From positions 1 through 7,875 of the forward strand of contig JAIJUV010000113.1 in the NCBI GenBank assembly GCA_022732315.1: 7,875 nt of DNA, written 5' to 3'. Within the stretch, counting starts at the first letter, position 1, and each line of letters begins with the position of its first letter. Position numbers and translations under genes: made by a program. The stretch comes from Prevotella sp. (GTDB lineage Bacteria; Bacteroidota; Bacteroidia; Bacteroidales; Bacteroidaceae). Below the pieces are notes generated by a model. That model was not told where the DNA came from. It did not search any database and saw only the letters and a list, made by a program, of their open reading frames with translations. Shown here piece by piece: positions 1 through 5,254 of the stretch.

Positions 1-1015
1 CACCAAAGACCTCTTCACTTCTTTCGAGGAGAAGAGCATCGTGGCTCAGGGCGAGATGATGAGCACCAACATGGTTGTAAACTACTTGAAGGAACAGGGC
101 GTAAAGGCTGTATTACTCAGCGCTTTAGACTTCATGCGCACAGATAAGAACGCAGAGCCAGACCCACAGTATATCAAGGAGAAGTTGGCTGCCATCATGG
201 AGCAGAACGAGGGCTACCAGATTTATATCACCCAGGGCTTCATCTGCCGCAACGCTTACGGCGAGATCGACAACCTGCAGCGTGGTGGTAGCGACTACAC
301 CGCATCTCTTATCGGTGCAGCCCTGCCAGCTGACGAGATTCAGATCTGGACCGACATCGACGGTATGCACAACAACGACCCTCGTGTCGTAGAGCACACA
401 GAGGCAGTTCGCCAGCTGAACTTCGAGGAGGCTGCCGAGTTGGCTTACTTCGGTGCCAAGATTCTCCACCCTACCTGCGTTCAGCCAGCCAAGTATGCCG
501 GCATCCCAGTTCGCCTGAAGAACACCATGGATCCTAAGGCAGACGGTACCATCATCGACAACGTTATCGTACGTGGCAAGATCAAGGCAGTAGCTGCCAA
601 GGACAACATCACAGCCATCAAGATCAAGAGTAGCCGCATGTTGCTCGCCACAGGTTTCCTGCGCAAGGTATTCGAGATTTTCGAGAGCTACCAGACTCCA
701 ATCGACATGATTGCAACATCTGAGGTAGGTGTGAGCATGAGTATCGATAACGACGCTCACCTCAACGACATCGTGAACGAGCTGAAGAAGTATGGTACAG
801 TGACCGTAGATTCAGACATGTGTATCATCTGCGTGGTAGGTGACCTGGATTGGAGCAACGTAGGCTTCGAGACCATCGCTACCGATGCCATGAAGAACAT
901 CCCAGTTCGCATGATTTCTTATGGTGGTTCTAACTACAACATCTCATTCCTCATCAAGGAGAAGGATAAGAAGCAGGCATTGCAGAACTTGAGCAACGTA
1001 TTGTTCGAGAAGTAA
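1..1015 (+). CDS. lysC: Aspartate kinase (aspartokinase), monofunctional, 5'-truncated by the window edge
   Basis: Phosphorylates L-aspartate to aspartyl-4-phosphate, the committed step toward lysine, threonine and methionine, in the cytoplasm. The reading frame is open from base 2 (base 1 ends the preceding codon). A GTG at 41 is internal to the family alignment (SIVAQGEMMST matches the kinase region around the FGE/LS motif) and is not the start. About 337 residues are visible of a usual 440 or so, so the N-terminal KFGGTS nucleotide-binding motif lies upstream. Visible motifs in order are TQGFI, RGGSDYTA (codons near 281-301), WTDIDGMHNNDPR, and ELAYFGAKILHP (near 461-472). Two C-terminal ACT regulatory domains follow, the first from about 611 and the second from about 830. 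The ACT1 signature MIATSEVGVSMSID resembles lysine-sensitive enzymes (E. coli LysC type), so feedback inhibition by lysine is likely; this is inference. No homoserine dehydrogenase domain follows, so it is monofunctional. The next gene, lysA, is in the same pathway. Confidence 0.95.
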   Translation, partial: TKDLFTSFEEKSIVAQGEMMSTNMVVNYLKEQGVKAVLLSALDFMRTDKNAEPDPQYIKEKLAAIMEQNEGYQIYITQGFICRNAYGEIDNLQRGGSDYTASLIGAALPADEIQIWTDIDGMHNNDPRVVEHTEAVRQLNFEEAAELAYFGAKILHPTCVQPAKYAGIPVRLKNTMDPKADGTIIDNVIVRGKIKAVAAKDNITAIKIKSSRMLLATGFLRKVFEIFESYQTPIDMIATSEVGVSMSIDNDAHLNDIVNELKKYGTVTVDSDMCIICVVGDLDWSNVGFETIATDAMKNIPVRMISYGGSNYNISFLIKEKDKKQALQNLSNVLFEK

Positions 1016-1026
1016 TCACATATTCA

Positions 1027-1057
1027 ATATCTCCGCCCCATCGGGGGGCGGAGATAT
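1027..1057 (+). terminator. 13-bp GC-rich hairpin after the aspartokinase gene
   Basis: The arm 1027-1039 (ATATCTCCGCCCC) pairs perfectly with 1045-1057 around a 5-nt loop, ATCGG. It starts 12 bases past the aspartokinase stop codon. The stem is very stable, but only a broken T-rich stretch follows (ATTCTGATTT), so termination may be partial and some read-through into lysA is possible. It could alternatively act as an mRNA 3'-end stabiliser or processing site. The stem is symmetric, and no converging gene exists that would need it on the other strand. Confidence 0.55.
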
Positions 1058-1103
1058 ATTCTGATTTAACTATAAATAAGATATTAATTTAAGAATAAGC
1101 GAA

Positions 1104-2261
1104 ATGAAAGGAACATTTCCGATAGATAAGTTTCAGGAGATACAGACTCCGTTCTACTACTACGACACCAACGTGTTGCGCCAGACCTTGAAGGTCATCA
1201 ACCAGGAGGCAGGCAAGCACGAGGGCTTTGAGGTTCACTATGCCGTGAAGGCAAACGCTAACCCTAAGGTGCTCAACGTCATCTGCCAGGCTGGTTTGGG
1301 TGCTGACTGTGTGAGCGGAGGAGAGATTCAGGCAGCCATCAATGCAGGATTCCCTGCCAACAAGATTGTATATGCAGGCGTAGGCAAGAGTGATTGGGAA
1401 ATCAACCTCGGTTTGGACAAGGGCATCTTCTGCTTCAACGTAGAGAGCATCCCTGAGTTGGAAATCATCAACGAACTCGCCGAGAAGAAGAACAAGATTG
1501 CCCAGGTGTGCTTCCGCATCAACCCGGATGTAGGTGCGCATACACATGCCAATATCACTACGGGCTTGGCAGAAAACAAGTTTGGTATCGCCATGCGCGA
1601 CATGGAGAGCGTCATCGAGGAGGCTTCCAAAATGAAGAACATCAAGTTTCTGGGTCTTCATTTTCACATTGGTAGTCAGATACTTGATATGGGTGACTTC
1701 GAGGCTCTCTGCAACCGAATCAACGAGCTGCAAGACCAGTTGGAGGCTCATCACATCGAGGTGAAGAACATCAACGTGGGCGGTGGCTTGGGCATCGACT
1801 ACAACCATCCAAACCGTGTGCCTATCCCTGATTTCAAGGATTACTTTGATACATACGCCAAGAAACTGAAGCTGCGCGATGGCCAGAAGTTACACTTCGA
1901 GCTGGGTCGTGCCGTGGTAGGTCAGATGGGTTCACTCATCACCAAGACCCTCTATATCAAGCAGGGCACAGCCAAGCAGTTTGCCATCGTTGATGCGGGT
2001 ATGACCGATCTGATTCGCCCTGCCCTCTATCAGGCATATCATAAGATTGAGAACATCTCAAGCGACGAACCTGTTGAGACATACGATGTGGTAGGTCCTA
2101 TCTGCGAGTCGAGCGATGTATTCGCCAAGGCAATTGATTTGAACAAGACCCATCGTGGCGACCTCATCGCCCTCCGTTCAGCCGGAGCCTACGGTGAGAT
2201 CATGGCGAGCCAGTACAACTGCCGCCAGTTGCCAAAGGGCTATATCACAGAAGACTTTTAA
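1104..2261 (+). CDS. lysA: Diaminopimelate decarboxylase
   Basis: A PLP-dependent, fold-type III enzyme that decarboxylates meso-2,6-diaminopimelate to L-lysine in the cytoplasm. At 385 residues it is on the short side for the family (about 385-430). The N-terminal alanine-racemase-like barrel carries the Schiff-base lysine K49 in HYAVKAN. Further motifs are the PLP-stacking histidine in LHFHIGS (186-191), the phosphate-binding GGG loop (226-228), ELGR (266-269), the catalytic CESSD (C334) from the neighbouring subunit, and the AGAYG motif with Y363. The usual EPGR reads ELGR here; from memory this is common in Bacteroidetes LysA and is not a sign of inactivation. The start ATG is preceded by an A-rich leader without a clear Shine-Dalgarno site, as is normal in this phylum. 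It directly follows the aspartokinase gene, pairing the first and last steps of lysine synthesis. A related PLP decarboxylase (arginine, ornithine or carboxynorspermidine) is less likely given the context and the CESSD and HIGS motifs. Confidence 0.95.
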   Translation: MKGTFPIDKFQEIQTPFYYYDTNVLRQTLKVINQEAGKHEGFEVHYAVKANANPKVLNVICQAGLGADCVSGGEIQAAINAGFPANKIVYAGVGKSDWEINLGLDKGIFCFNVESIPELEIINELAEKKNKIAQVCFRINPDVGAHTHANITTGLAENKFGIAMRDMESVIEEASKMKNIKFLGLHFHIGSQILDMGDFEALCNRINELQDQLEAHHIEVKNINVGGGLGIDYNHPNRVPIPDFKDYFDTYAKKLKLRDGQKLHFELGRAVVGQMGSLITKTLYIKQGTAKQFAIVDAGMTDLIRPALYQAYHKIENISSDEPVETYDVVGPICESSDVFAKAIDLNKTHRGDLIALRSAGAYGEIMASQYNCRQLPKGYITEDF

Positions 2262-2264
2262 TTC

Positions 2265-2292
2265 AGCTAAGAGTTAAGAGTTTACAGTTAAG
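2265..2292. repeat. Heptanucleotide-period repeat array, four units, between lysA and the GT2 gene
   Basis: Beginning 4 bases after the lysA stop, four back-to-back 7-base units each start with AG: AGCTAAG, then AGTTAAG, then AGTTTAC, then AGTTAAG. A shortened fifth unit (AGA) follows. The consensus is AGTTAAG. The period of seven cannot preserve a reading frame and no ORF covers it. The same architecture recurs at 5510-5546. Function is unknown; it may be a replication-slippage product or a 3'-UTR or protein-binding element. Confidence 0.75.
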
Positions 2293-2321
2293 AGATATTT
2301 CTTGATTACGAGAAAAAAGAA

Positions 2322-3464
2322 ATGATGACAATTAGTTTAACTACTATCATAGCAGGCGCAGTGGTGGTTTTATTGGCAATCCTCGGATCGCTGATAAATC
2401 CATTTCTGCGCTCGTTGCGCTTTCCGGAAGATGTAGAAAGCGGTGCGAATGTACCCGTTTCCGTATTGATTACTGCCCACGACAACCTGCCGGAACTGGA
2501 GCGTAACCTTCCGATGTTCCTGAACCAGAAGCATGCTGCCGATTACCAGGTAATCGTGGTTTGCCAGAGCACGGATGGCGAGACGCAGGACTATCTGAAG
2601 CGCATGGCTGCCGAGAACCCTCACCTCTACTATACGTATATCCCTGAGAGTTCCCGCTATATGAGCCGCAAGAAACTGCAGATTACGCTGGGCGTAAAGG
2701 CGGCTAAGTATGAGTGGATTATCCTCACCGAGCCTACCTGCAAGCCGGAGAACGACAAGTGGCTGGCCACCATGGCACGCAACTGCCAGGACCCTAACCA
2801 TCTGGTTCTGGGATACGTAAGTCTGGACAACGAGACCAAGAGCGTTCGCCGCTTCGACAGCATCCGCAAGGCATTCTATCTGCTTCGCCGTGCCCAGCAC
2901 AGTTATGGCTACCGCAGTCACATGCCAAACGTGGCGTTCCGCAAGAGCGACTTCATGCGCGAGCAGGGCTACCAGGGCAACCTGGAGTATGTGCGTGGCG
3001 AATACGACTTCCTGGTAAACAAGTATGCCGCATTCGGAGATACCGCCGTAGAACTGGACTGCGATGCCTGGCTCACCCGCGATGAGCCTACCAACAAGGC
3101 TTGGCACAATGCCCACCTCTATCACCAGGCGTCCCTGAAGAGTCTGGAGCGTGCAGCCAGCATGCGCACCCTGATGTTCTTCGACCATCTGATGCCTCAT
3201 CTCAGTCTGCTGGCATCGATAGCCGTATTGGCATACGCCATCTTCATGCAGAATTGGATTCTGACCGGCATCGCAGGTTTCGCCCTGCTGCTGCTCTTCG
3301 TCCTCCGCATGATCATCGCCAACAAGGCCATCAAGCACTTCGACGACGACATTGCCATCTTCAAGTTGCCATTCCTGGAGTATGGCATCATCTGGCGCAA
3401 TCTCGCCAACAAGATGAGATACTGGCGAGCAGACAAGAATGACTTTACAAGTCATAAGTTATAA
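2322..3464 (+). CDS. Membrane-anchored family 2 glycosyltransferase, GT-A fold
   Basis: Probably transfers a sugar from a nucleotide-sugar donor during polysaccharide or glycolipid assembly at the inner membrane; donor and acceptor cannot be read from the sequence. The 380 residues comprise an N-terminal membrane helix (about 6-28), a GT-A domain opening with VSVLITAHDN (46-55), the strand and loop YEWIILTEPTC (130-140), PNVAFRKS (202-209), and GEYDFLVNKYA (226-236) at the place of the catalytic ED(D) motif. Two C-terminal membrane helices follow (about 292-309 and 311-333), then a basic tail. The TEPTC segment occupies the position where relatives usually carry a TDADC-type DxD metal site, so the first acidic pair is altered. 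Two ATGs stand in tandem (2322, 2325) and either could be the start. It is 60 bases after lysA and 24 bases before the next gene, so co-transcription is plausible. The GT2 assignment is firm; the role is not. Confidence 0.8.
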   Translation: MMTISLTTIIAGAVVVLLAILGSLINPFLRSLRFPEDVESGANVPVSVLITAHDNLPELERNLPMFLNQKHAADYQVIVVCQSTDGETQDYLKRMAAENPHLYYTYIPESSRYMSRKKLQITLGVKAAKYEWIILTEPTCKPENDKWLATMARNCQDPNHLVLGYVSLDNETKSVRRFDSIRKAFYLLRRAQHSYGYRSHMPNVAFRKSDFMREQGYQGNLEYVRGEYDFLVNKYAAFGDTAVELDCDAWLTRDEPTNKAWHNAHLYHQASLKSLERAASMRTLMFFDHLMPHLSLLASIAVLAYAIFMQNWILTGIAGFALLLLFVLRMIIANKAIKHFDDDIAIFKLPFLEYGIIWRNLANKMRYWRADKNDFTSHKL

Positions 3465-3488
3465 AACATTATTAAAGAGAAAAAAACG

Positions 3489-4262
3489 ATGAGAATCTAT
3501 TTGTTCATTTCCAAGGAGAAGAAAATGCTTCAGATGTATCTACCTTACATCGAAGCATTGAACCAGAAGTTTGACATCTGCCAGAACCTGGCAGATGCCG
3601 ACATAGTGTTGATATTCGGAGCATGGACAAGAAAGGGTGCCCAACTTGCCAGCAAATCGCGCAAGATGGGTATCCCATACATCGTTTGCCCGCTGGGCGA
3701 CATCTCTGAGCGCAATCGCCAGAATCCGCATCTGAAGCGCATGATGCAGACCCTGATGTACCAGAAGAGCATGTACAAGCATGCCAACCTGCTGGTGGCG
3801 AGCACGCCGATGGAGAGAAACTATCTGATGAAACTGGGCTGGAACAACCGCGTCATCCTGACCCGATACTTCGGCTACAGTCATCTCACCACCCTCGACG
3901 GCATGATGCACGACTGGAACGACACCAGTCTCACTACCCTCTCCGACTACGAGCAGCGCAAGGCAGAAGCCATCGCCAAGCAGACGGAGCAGCCCATTAT
4001 TGCCCAAATTATGCAAATACAGAGCCGCATGCCGCATCAGAACATTCCGCAAAGCTATCTCGACGACCTGCATACCTTATTATATGCAGACAATTATGAC
4101 GAGGATGCCATCAACGAGGAACTCAGAAAGCTGAAACTGGAAGATTATGCCGCCGCCGTGTTCCAGGCAATGACCGACAAGACGGGACTTACTGAGGGAT
4201 TCATGCCGCTGCCTGCCAGGAAAAGCAGGAAGAGCAAGGAGATTCTGAAGTACGTGAAGTAG
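3489..4262 (+). CDS. GT4-like N-terminal half-domain protein, function unknown
   Basis: This 257-residue soluble protein has no signal peptide or membrane helix. Residues about 1-130 resemble the acceptor-side Rossmann domain of GT-B glycosyltransferases (GT4): MRIYLFIS start, ADADIVLIFGAW (36-46), IPYIVCPLGDIS (62-73), a helical LMYQKSMYKHANLLVASTPMER stretch (89-110), and LMKLGW (113-118) leading to a VILTRY strand (122-127). A full GT4 enzyme would continue for about 180 residues with the donor-binding domain and its E-x7-E motif. Here residues 131-257 are instead a helical, charged segment without that motif, ending in a basic tail. No frameshift remnant of a C-terminal half is seen downstream. 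It follows the GT2 gene by 24 bases with an A-rich leader (AAAGAGAAAAAAACG), so it may be a partner, a non-catalytic subunit or a stand-alone divergent enzyme. Homology to GT4 is by eye only. Confidence 0.6.
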   Translation: MRIYLFISKEKKMLQMYLPYIEALNQKFDICQNLADADIVLIFGAWTRKGAQLASKSRKMGIPYIVCPLGDISERNRQNPHLKRMMQTLMYQKSMYKHANLLVASTPMERNYLMKLGWNNRVILTRYFGYSHLTTLDGMMHDWNDTSLTTLSDYEQRKAEAIAKQTEQPIIAQIMQIQSRMPHQNIPQSYLDDLHTLLYADNYDEDAINEELRKLKLEDYAAAVFQAMTDKTGLTEGFMPLPARKSRKSKEILKYVK

Positions 4263-4356
4263 AGGAACTGACAGTAGTTGACCTGCATCAAGCCCCCAGC
4301 TGCCACTTCTTGACGTGAGTCAAAAAAAGGCCGTTTTTCATCATTTTGTCATGCCA
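4263..4356. other. Non-coding spacer after the glycosyltransferase pair
   Basis: No supportable gene is seen on either strand. It contains a weak 5-bp hairpin (TTGAC at 4310-4314 with GTCAA at 4319-4323) followed by A residues and then TTTTT at 4334-4338. It is too weak to call a terminator, although transcription of the upstream genes should end somewhere here. Confidence 0.4.
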
Positions 4357-4392
4357 TTGTTGCTGATATTCAAAAAAAAGGCATTACCTTTG
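4357..4392 (+). promoter_or_regulatory. Bacteroidetes-type promoter for the small-ORF unit
   Basis: TACCTTTG at 4385-4392 is an exact match to the TAnnTTTG -7 box used by the Bacteroidetes primary sigma factor. A TTGTTG at 4357-4362 lies upstream at about the distance expected of the -33 TTG element (22 bases between, slightly long). An A-run at 4372-4379 lies in the spacer. The predicted start site is near 4398, about 133 bases ahead of the first small ORF. The match lies in non-coding DNA, which raises its value over chance matches inside genes. Confidence 0.7.
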
Positions 4393-4397
4393 CACTC

Positions 4398-4530
4398 GAA
4401 AAGAAGAAACAACAAGTTCTGAGCAATCGGGACGGAAGGTTTCAGGTAAGAGAGATTGTTACAGGATAATATGTGAAACAGGAGTCCGAAACACGACGGC
4501 TCCACAAAAAAACAGAGAAAGGAAAAAATT
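4398..4530 (+). other. Possible structured leader RNA ahead of the small ORFs
   Basis: The stretch between the predicted start site and the first small ORF has no ORF of its own but has several complementary segments. GTTTCA (4439-4444) pairs with TGAAAC (4474-4479), enclosing GTAA (4446-4449) with TTAC (4459-4462). The enclosed loop GATTG (4454-4458) can pair with upstream CAATC (4424-4428), which would make a pseudoknot. A terminal hairpin follows: GGAG and CCG (4481-4488, one bulged T) against CGGCTCC (4497-4503). I do not recognise a known riboswitch class. Short helices like these arise by chance in 130 bases, so this is a candidate only. Confidence 0.3.
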
Positions 4531-4620
4531 ATGATGACAACAGTAATGGCACTTGCAGTAGTAGCAGTGATGATTGCAAAGGCAATCAATGTAAACAACC
4601 ACATCGAGATGGGTAAGTAA
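4531..4620 (+). CDS. Small hydrophobic peptide, 29 aa, uncharacterised
   Basis: ATG at 4531 opens a 29-codon ORF ending in TAA. The product has a hydrophobic core VMALAVVAVMIAKAI (residues 5-19) and a polar tail (NVNNHIEMGK), so it could be a single short membrane helix. AGAGAAAGGA (4514-4523) ends 7 bases before the ATG. The identical 10-mer precedes the second small ORF at nearly the same spacing, which supports translation of both. It sits inside a unit with its own promoter (4385) and terminator (4952-4987). Possible roles include a membrane-regulator microprotein, a type I toxin-like peptide, or a leader peptide controlling the downstream ORF; the sequence does not decide between them. 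ORFs of this size are common by chance, so confidence rests on context. Confidence 0.5.
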   Translation: MMTTVMALAVVAVMIAKAINVNNHIEMGK

Positions 4621-4713
4621 TTACTCCATCACCTTGTTGAAGTTGTTGAAAAAAGAAAAAAGGGCTAACAGAAGCCCAAGTATTAACATGATTAAAGAGA
4701 AAGGATAACAGTT

Positions 4714-4833
4714 ATGAAAAATTTGATGAACACTATCAAGAAGGCTTTGAAGGCTTTCATTGATAACTACATGAACGCCATGACATTATATGGCGAGGCT
4801 ATCAGTAAAGGTCGTGGTTGCGCTTGCGCATAA
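4714..4833 (+). CDS. Small basic peptide, 39 aa, with Cys-containing GRGCACA C-terminus
   Basis: ATG at 4714 opens a 39-codon ORF ending in TAA. Residues 1-16 (MKNLMNTIKKALKAFI) form a basic amphipathic helix with L4, M5, I8, L12, F15 and I16 against K9, K10 and K13. A middle part DNYMNAMTLYGEAISK follows, and the chain ends in GRGCACA with cysteines at 36 and 38. There is no signal peptide or lipobox. AGAGAAAGGA (4696-4705) ends 8 bases before the start, matching the leader of the 29-aa ORF. A 5-bp hairpin (GGGCT 4662-4666 with AGCCC 4673-4677) lies between the two ORFs. The charged helical front with a short Gly/Cys end recalls leader-core layouts of modified peptides, but no maturation or export gene is in the window. 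A conserved microprotein of unknown role is equally possible. Confidence 0.55.
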   Translation: MKNLMNTIKKALKAFIDNYMNAMTLYGEAISKGRGCACA

Positions 4834-4840
4834 CCCCCTC

Positions 4841-4894
4841 CTCGAAGAGAGTTAGAAAAGTAGTAAACTCGAAAAGAGTTAGAAAAGTGGTTAA
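4841..4894. repeat. 27-bp imperfect tandem duplication in the 3' region of the small-ORF unit
   Basis: Two copies begin at 4841 and 4868, each starting CTCGAA and containing AGAGTTAGAAAAGT. Over the first 24 positions only two differ (G/A at position 7, A/G at position 22). It begins 7 bases after the stop of the 39-aa ORF. Although 27 is a multiple of three, the frame in phase with the 39-aa ORF has already stopped and the repeated TTAG gives stops, so the repeat is not a protein repeat. It is likely transcribed 3'-UTR; two equal binding sites for a protein or RNA are possible. Confidence 0.7.
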
Positions 4895-4917
4895 GATGCA
4901 CCAAGTTAAAGCATCTT
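4893..4917 (+). other. 7-bp hairpin upstream of the terminator
   Basis: AAGATGC (4893-4899) pairs perfectly with GCATCTT (4911-4917) around an 11-nt A-rich loop. It overlaps the last bases of the tandem repeat and precedes the strong terminator by 34 bases. There is no T-tract, so it is not a terminator by itself. It could form part of a stable 3'-end RNA. Confidence 0.45.
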
Positions 4918-4951
4918 CTTAAATGAATGTAATTACGTTACGATATACCGG

Positions 4952-4987
4952 AAGCGTGCAGGAACCAGTTTCTTGCACGCTTTTTTT
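4952..4987 (+). terminator. Strong intrinsic terminator of the small-ORF unit
   Basis: AAGCGTGCA (4952-4960) pairs with TGCACGCTT (4974-4982). The stem continues through a G-T wobble and three more pairs (4962-4964 with 4970-4972) to a 5-nt loop, CCAGT. Seven T residues (4981-4987) follow at once. This closes the transcript begun near 4398 and separates it from the thiamine operon. The following 4988-5102 shows no gene and no convincing structure. Confidence 0.9.
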
Positions 4988-5102
4988 GTGTCTTTTCCAA
5001 ACCTCATGCCTCCATCTGCCATAACGTCTTTAAAAACTCATCACTTTCAGTTAATATAGATTAAATTTCTGTCAATTTATCGTCTATCTCAGATTTTCTC
5101 TT

Positions 5103-5110
5103 TACTTTTG
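5103..5110 (+). promoter_or_regulatory. Bacteroidetes-type -7 box of the thiamine operon
   Basis: TACTTTTG is an exact TAnnTTTG match in AT-rich non-coding DNA. The expected start point, 5 to 8 bases downstream, falls at the 5' strand of the riboswitch P1 helix (5114-5119), which fits a promoter serving this aptamer. No good -33 TTG is visible at 19-21 bases upstream, only an AT-rich stretch (AATTTATCG). Confidence 0.7.
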
Positions 5111-5113
5111 CAT

Positions 5114-5197
5114 TCAGTTATCACGGGGTGCTGATAGATTCGGCTGAGATTATACCCATTGAACCTGATGCAGGTAATGCTGACGCAGGAAAACTGA
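5114..5197 (+). promoter_or_regulatory. TPP riboswitch aptamer (THI element)
   Basis: Senses thiamine pyrophosphate in the nascent thi mRNA. Visible parts are P1 TCAGTT (5114-5119) with AACTGA (5192-5197); P2 GGGT (5126-5129) with ACCC (5154-5157); a short P3 GCTG (5130-5133) closed by CGGC (5141-5144), with no P3a arm; the conserved pyrimidine-binding CTGAGA (5144-5149); P4 CCT (5164-5166) with AGG (5187-5189); and P5 CAG (5171-5173) with CTG (5180-5182) around GTAATG. The conserved TGAACCTGAT and ACGCAGG blocks are present. Four thiamine genes follow in order, confirming the assignment. The usual outcome on TPP binding is lower thi expression. Confidence 0.96.
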
Positions 5198-5217
5198 TTT
5201 TACGTACAATCCCAACT

Positions 5218-5254
5218 GCTTCTTTCTGGCAAGAAGCGAAGAATCTTTCAGAAA
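5218..5254 (+). promoter_or_regulatory. Candidate riboswitch expression platform with two exclusive hairpins
   Basis: GCTTCTT (5218-5224) can pair with AAGAAGC (5231-5237). Alternatively TTTCTG (5223-5228) can pair with CAGAAA (5249-5254). The two helices share bases and cannot coexist. Neither is followed by a T-tract, so a translational or Rho-type mechanism would fit better than an intrinsic terminator. No direct pairing to the P1 3' strand or to the thiS ribosome-binding site was found, so the link to the aptamer is inference. Confidence 0.3.

Noticed and set aside
41..1015. GTG at 41 as the aspartokinase start
   Set aside because: The frame stays open to the window edge and the residues before it fit the kinase family, so the gene starts upstream of the window.
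2370..3455. Long minus-strand ORF antisense to the GT2 gene, and similar long antisense frames over lysC, lysA, thiE, thiG and thiC
   Set aside because: These are shadow frames produced by codon bias of the real genes; their products look like no protein family and they lack start signals.
4310..4338. Possible terminator for the glycosyltransferase genes
   Set aside because: Only a 5-bp stem followed by A residues, with the T-run some distance beyond; it is not a credible intrinsic terminator.
4341..4604. 87-codon minus-strand ORF, hydrophobic
   Set aside because: It is antisense to the promoter, leader and first small ORF. Its hydrophobicity follows from poly-A stretches read on the other strand, and there is no minus-strand promoter or terminator context.
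4688..4708. Six-codon ORF (MIKEKG) overlapping the ribosome-binding sequence of the 39-aa ORF
   Set aside because: Too short to support. Its codons are the ribosome-binding sequence itself, so coupling by re-initiation is possible but indistinguishable from chance.
4923..5024. 33-codon plus-strand ORF starting at ATG 4923
   Set aside because: It runs through the strong intrinsic terminator and its T-tract, so it could not be fully transcribed from the upstream promoter. It also lacks a ribosome-binding site.
4263..5102. CRISPR array, insertion sequence, tRNA or rRNA in the gene-poor region
   Set aside because: No regularly spaced repeats beyond the two-copy 27-bp duplication, no transposase frame or terminal inverted repeats, and no tRNA cloverleaf or rRNA-like blocks were seen.
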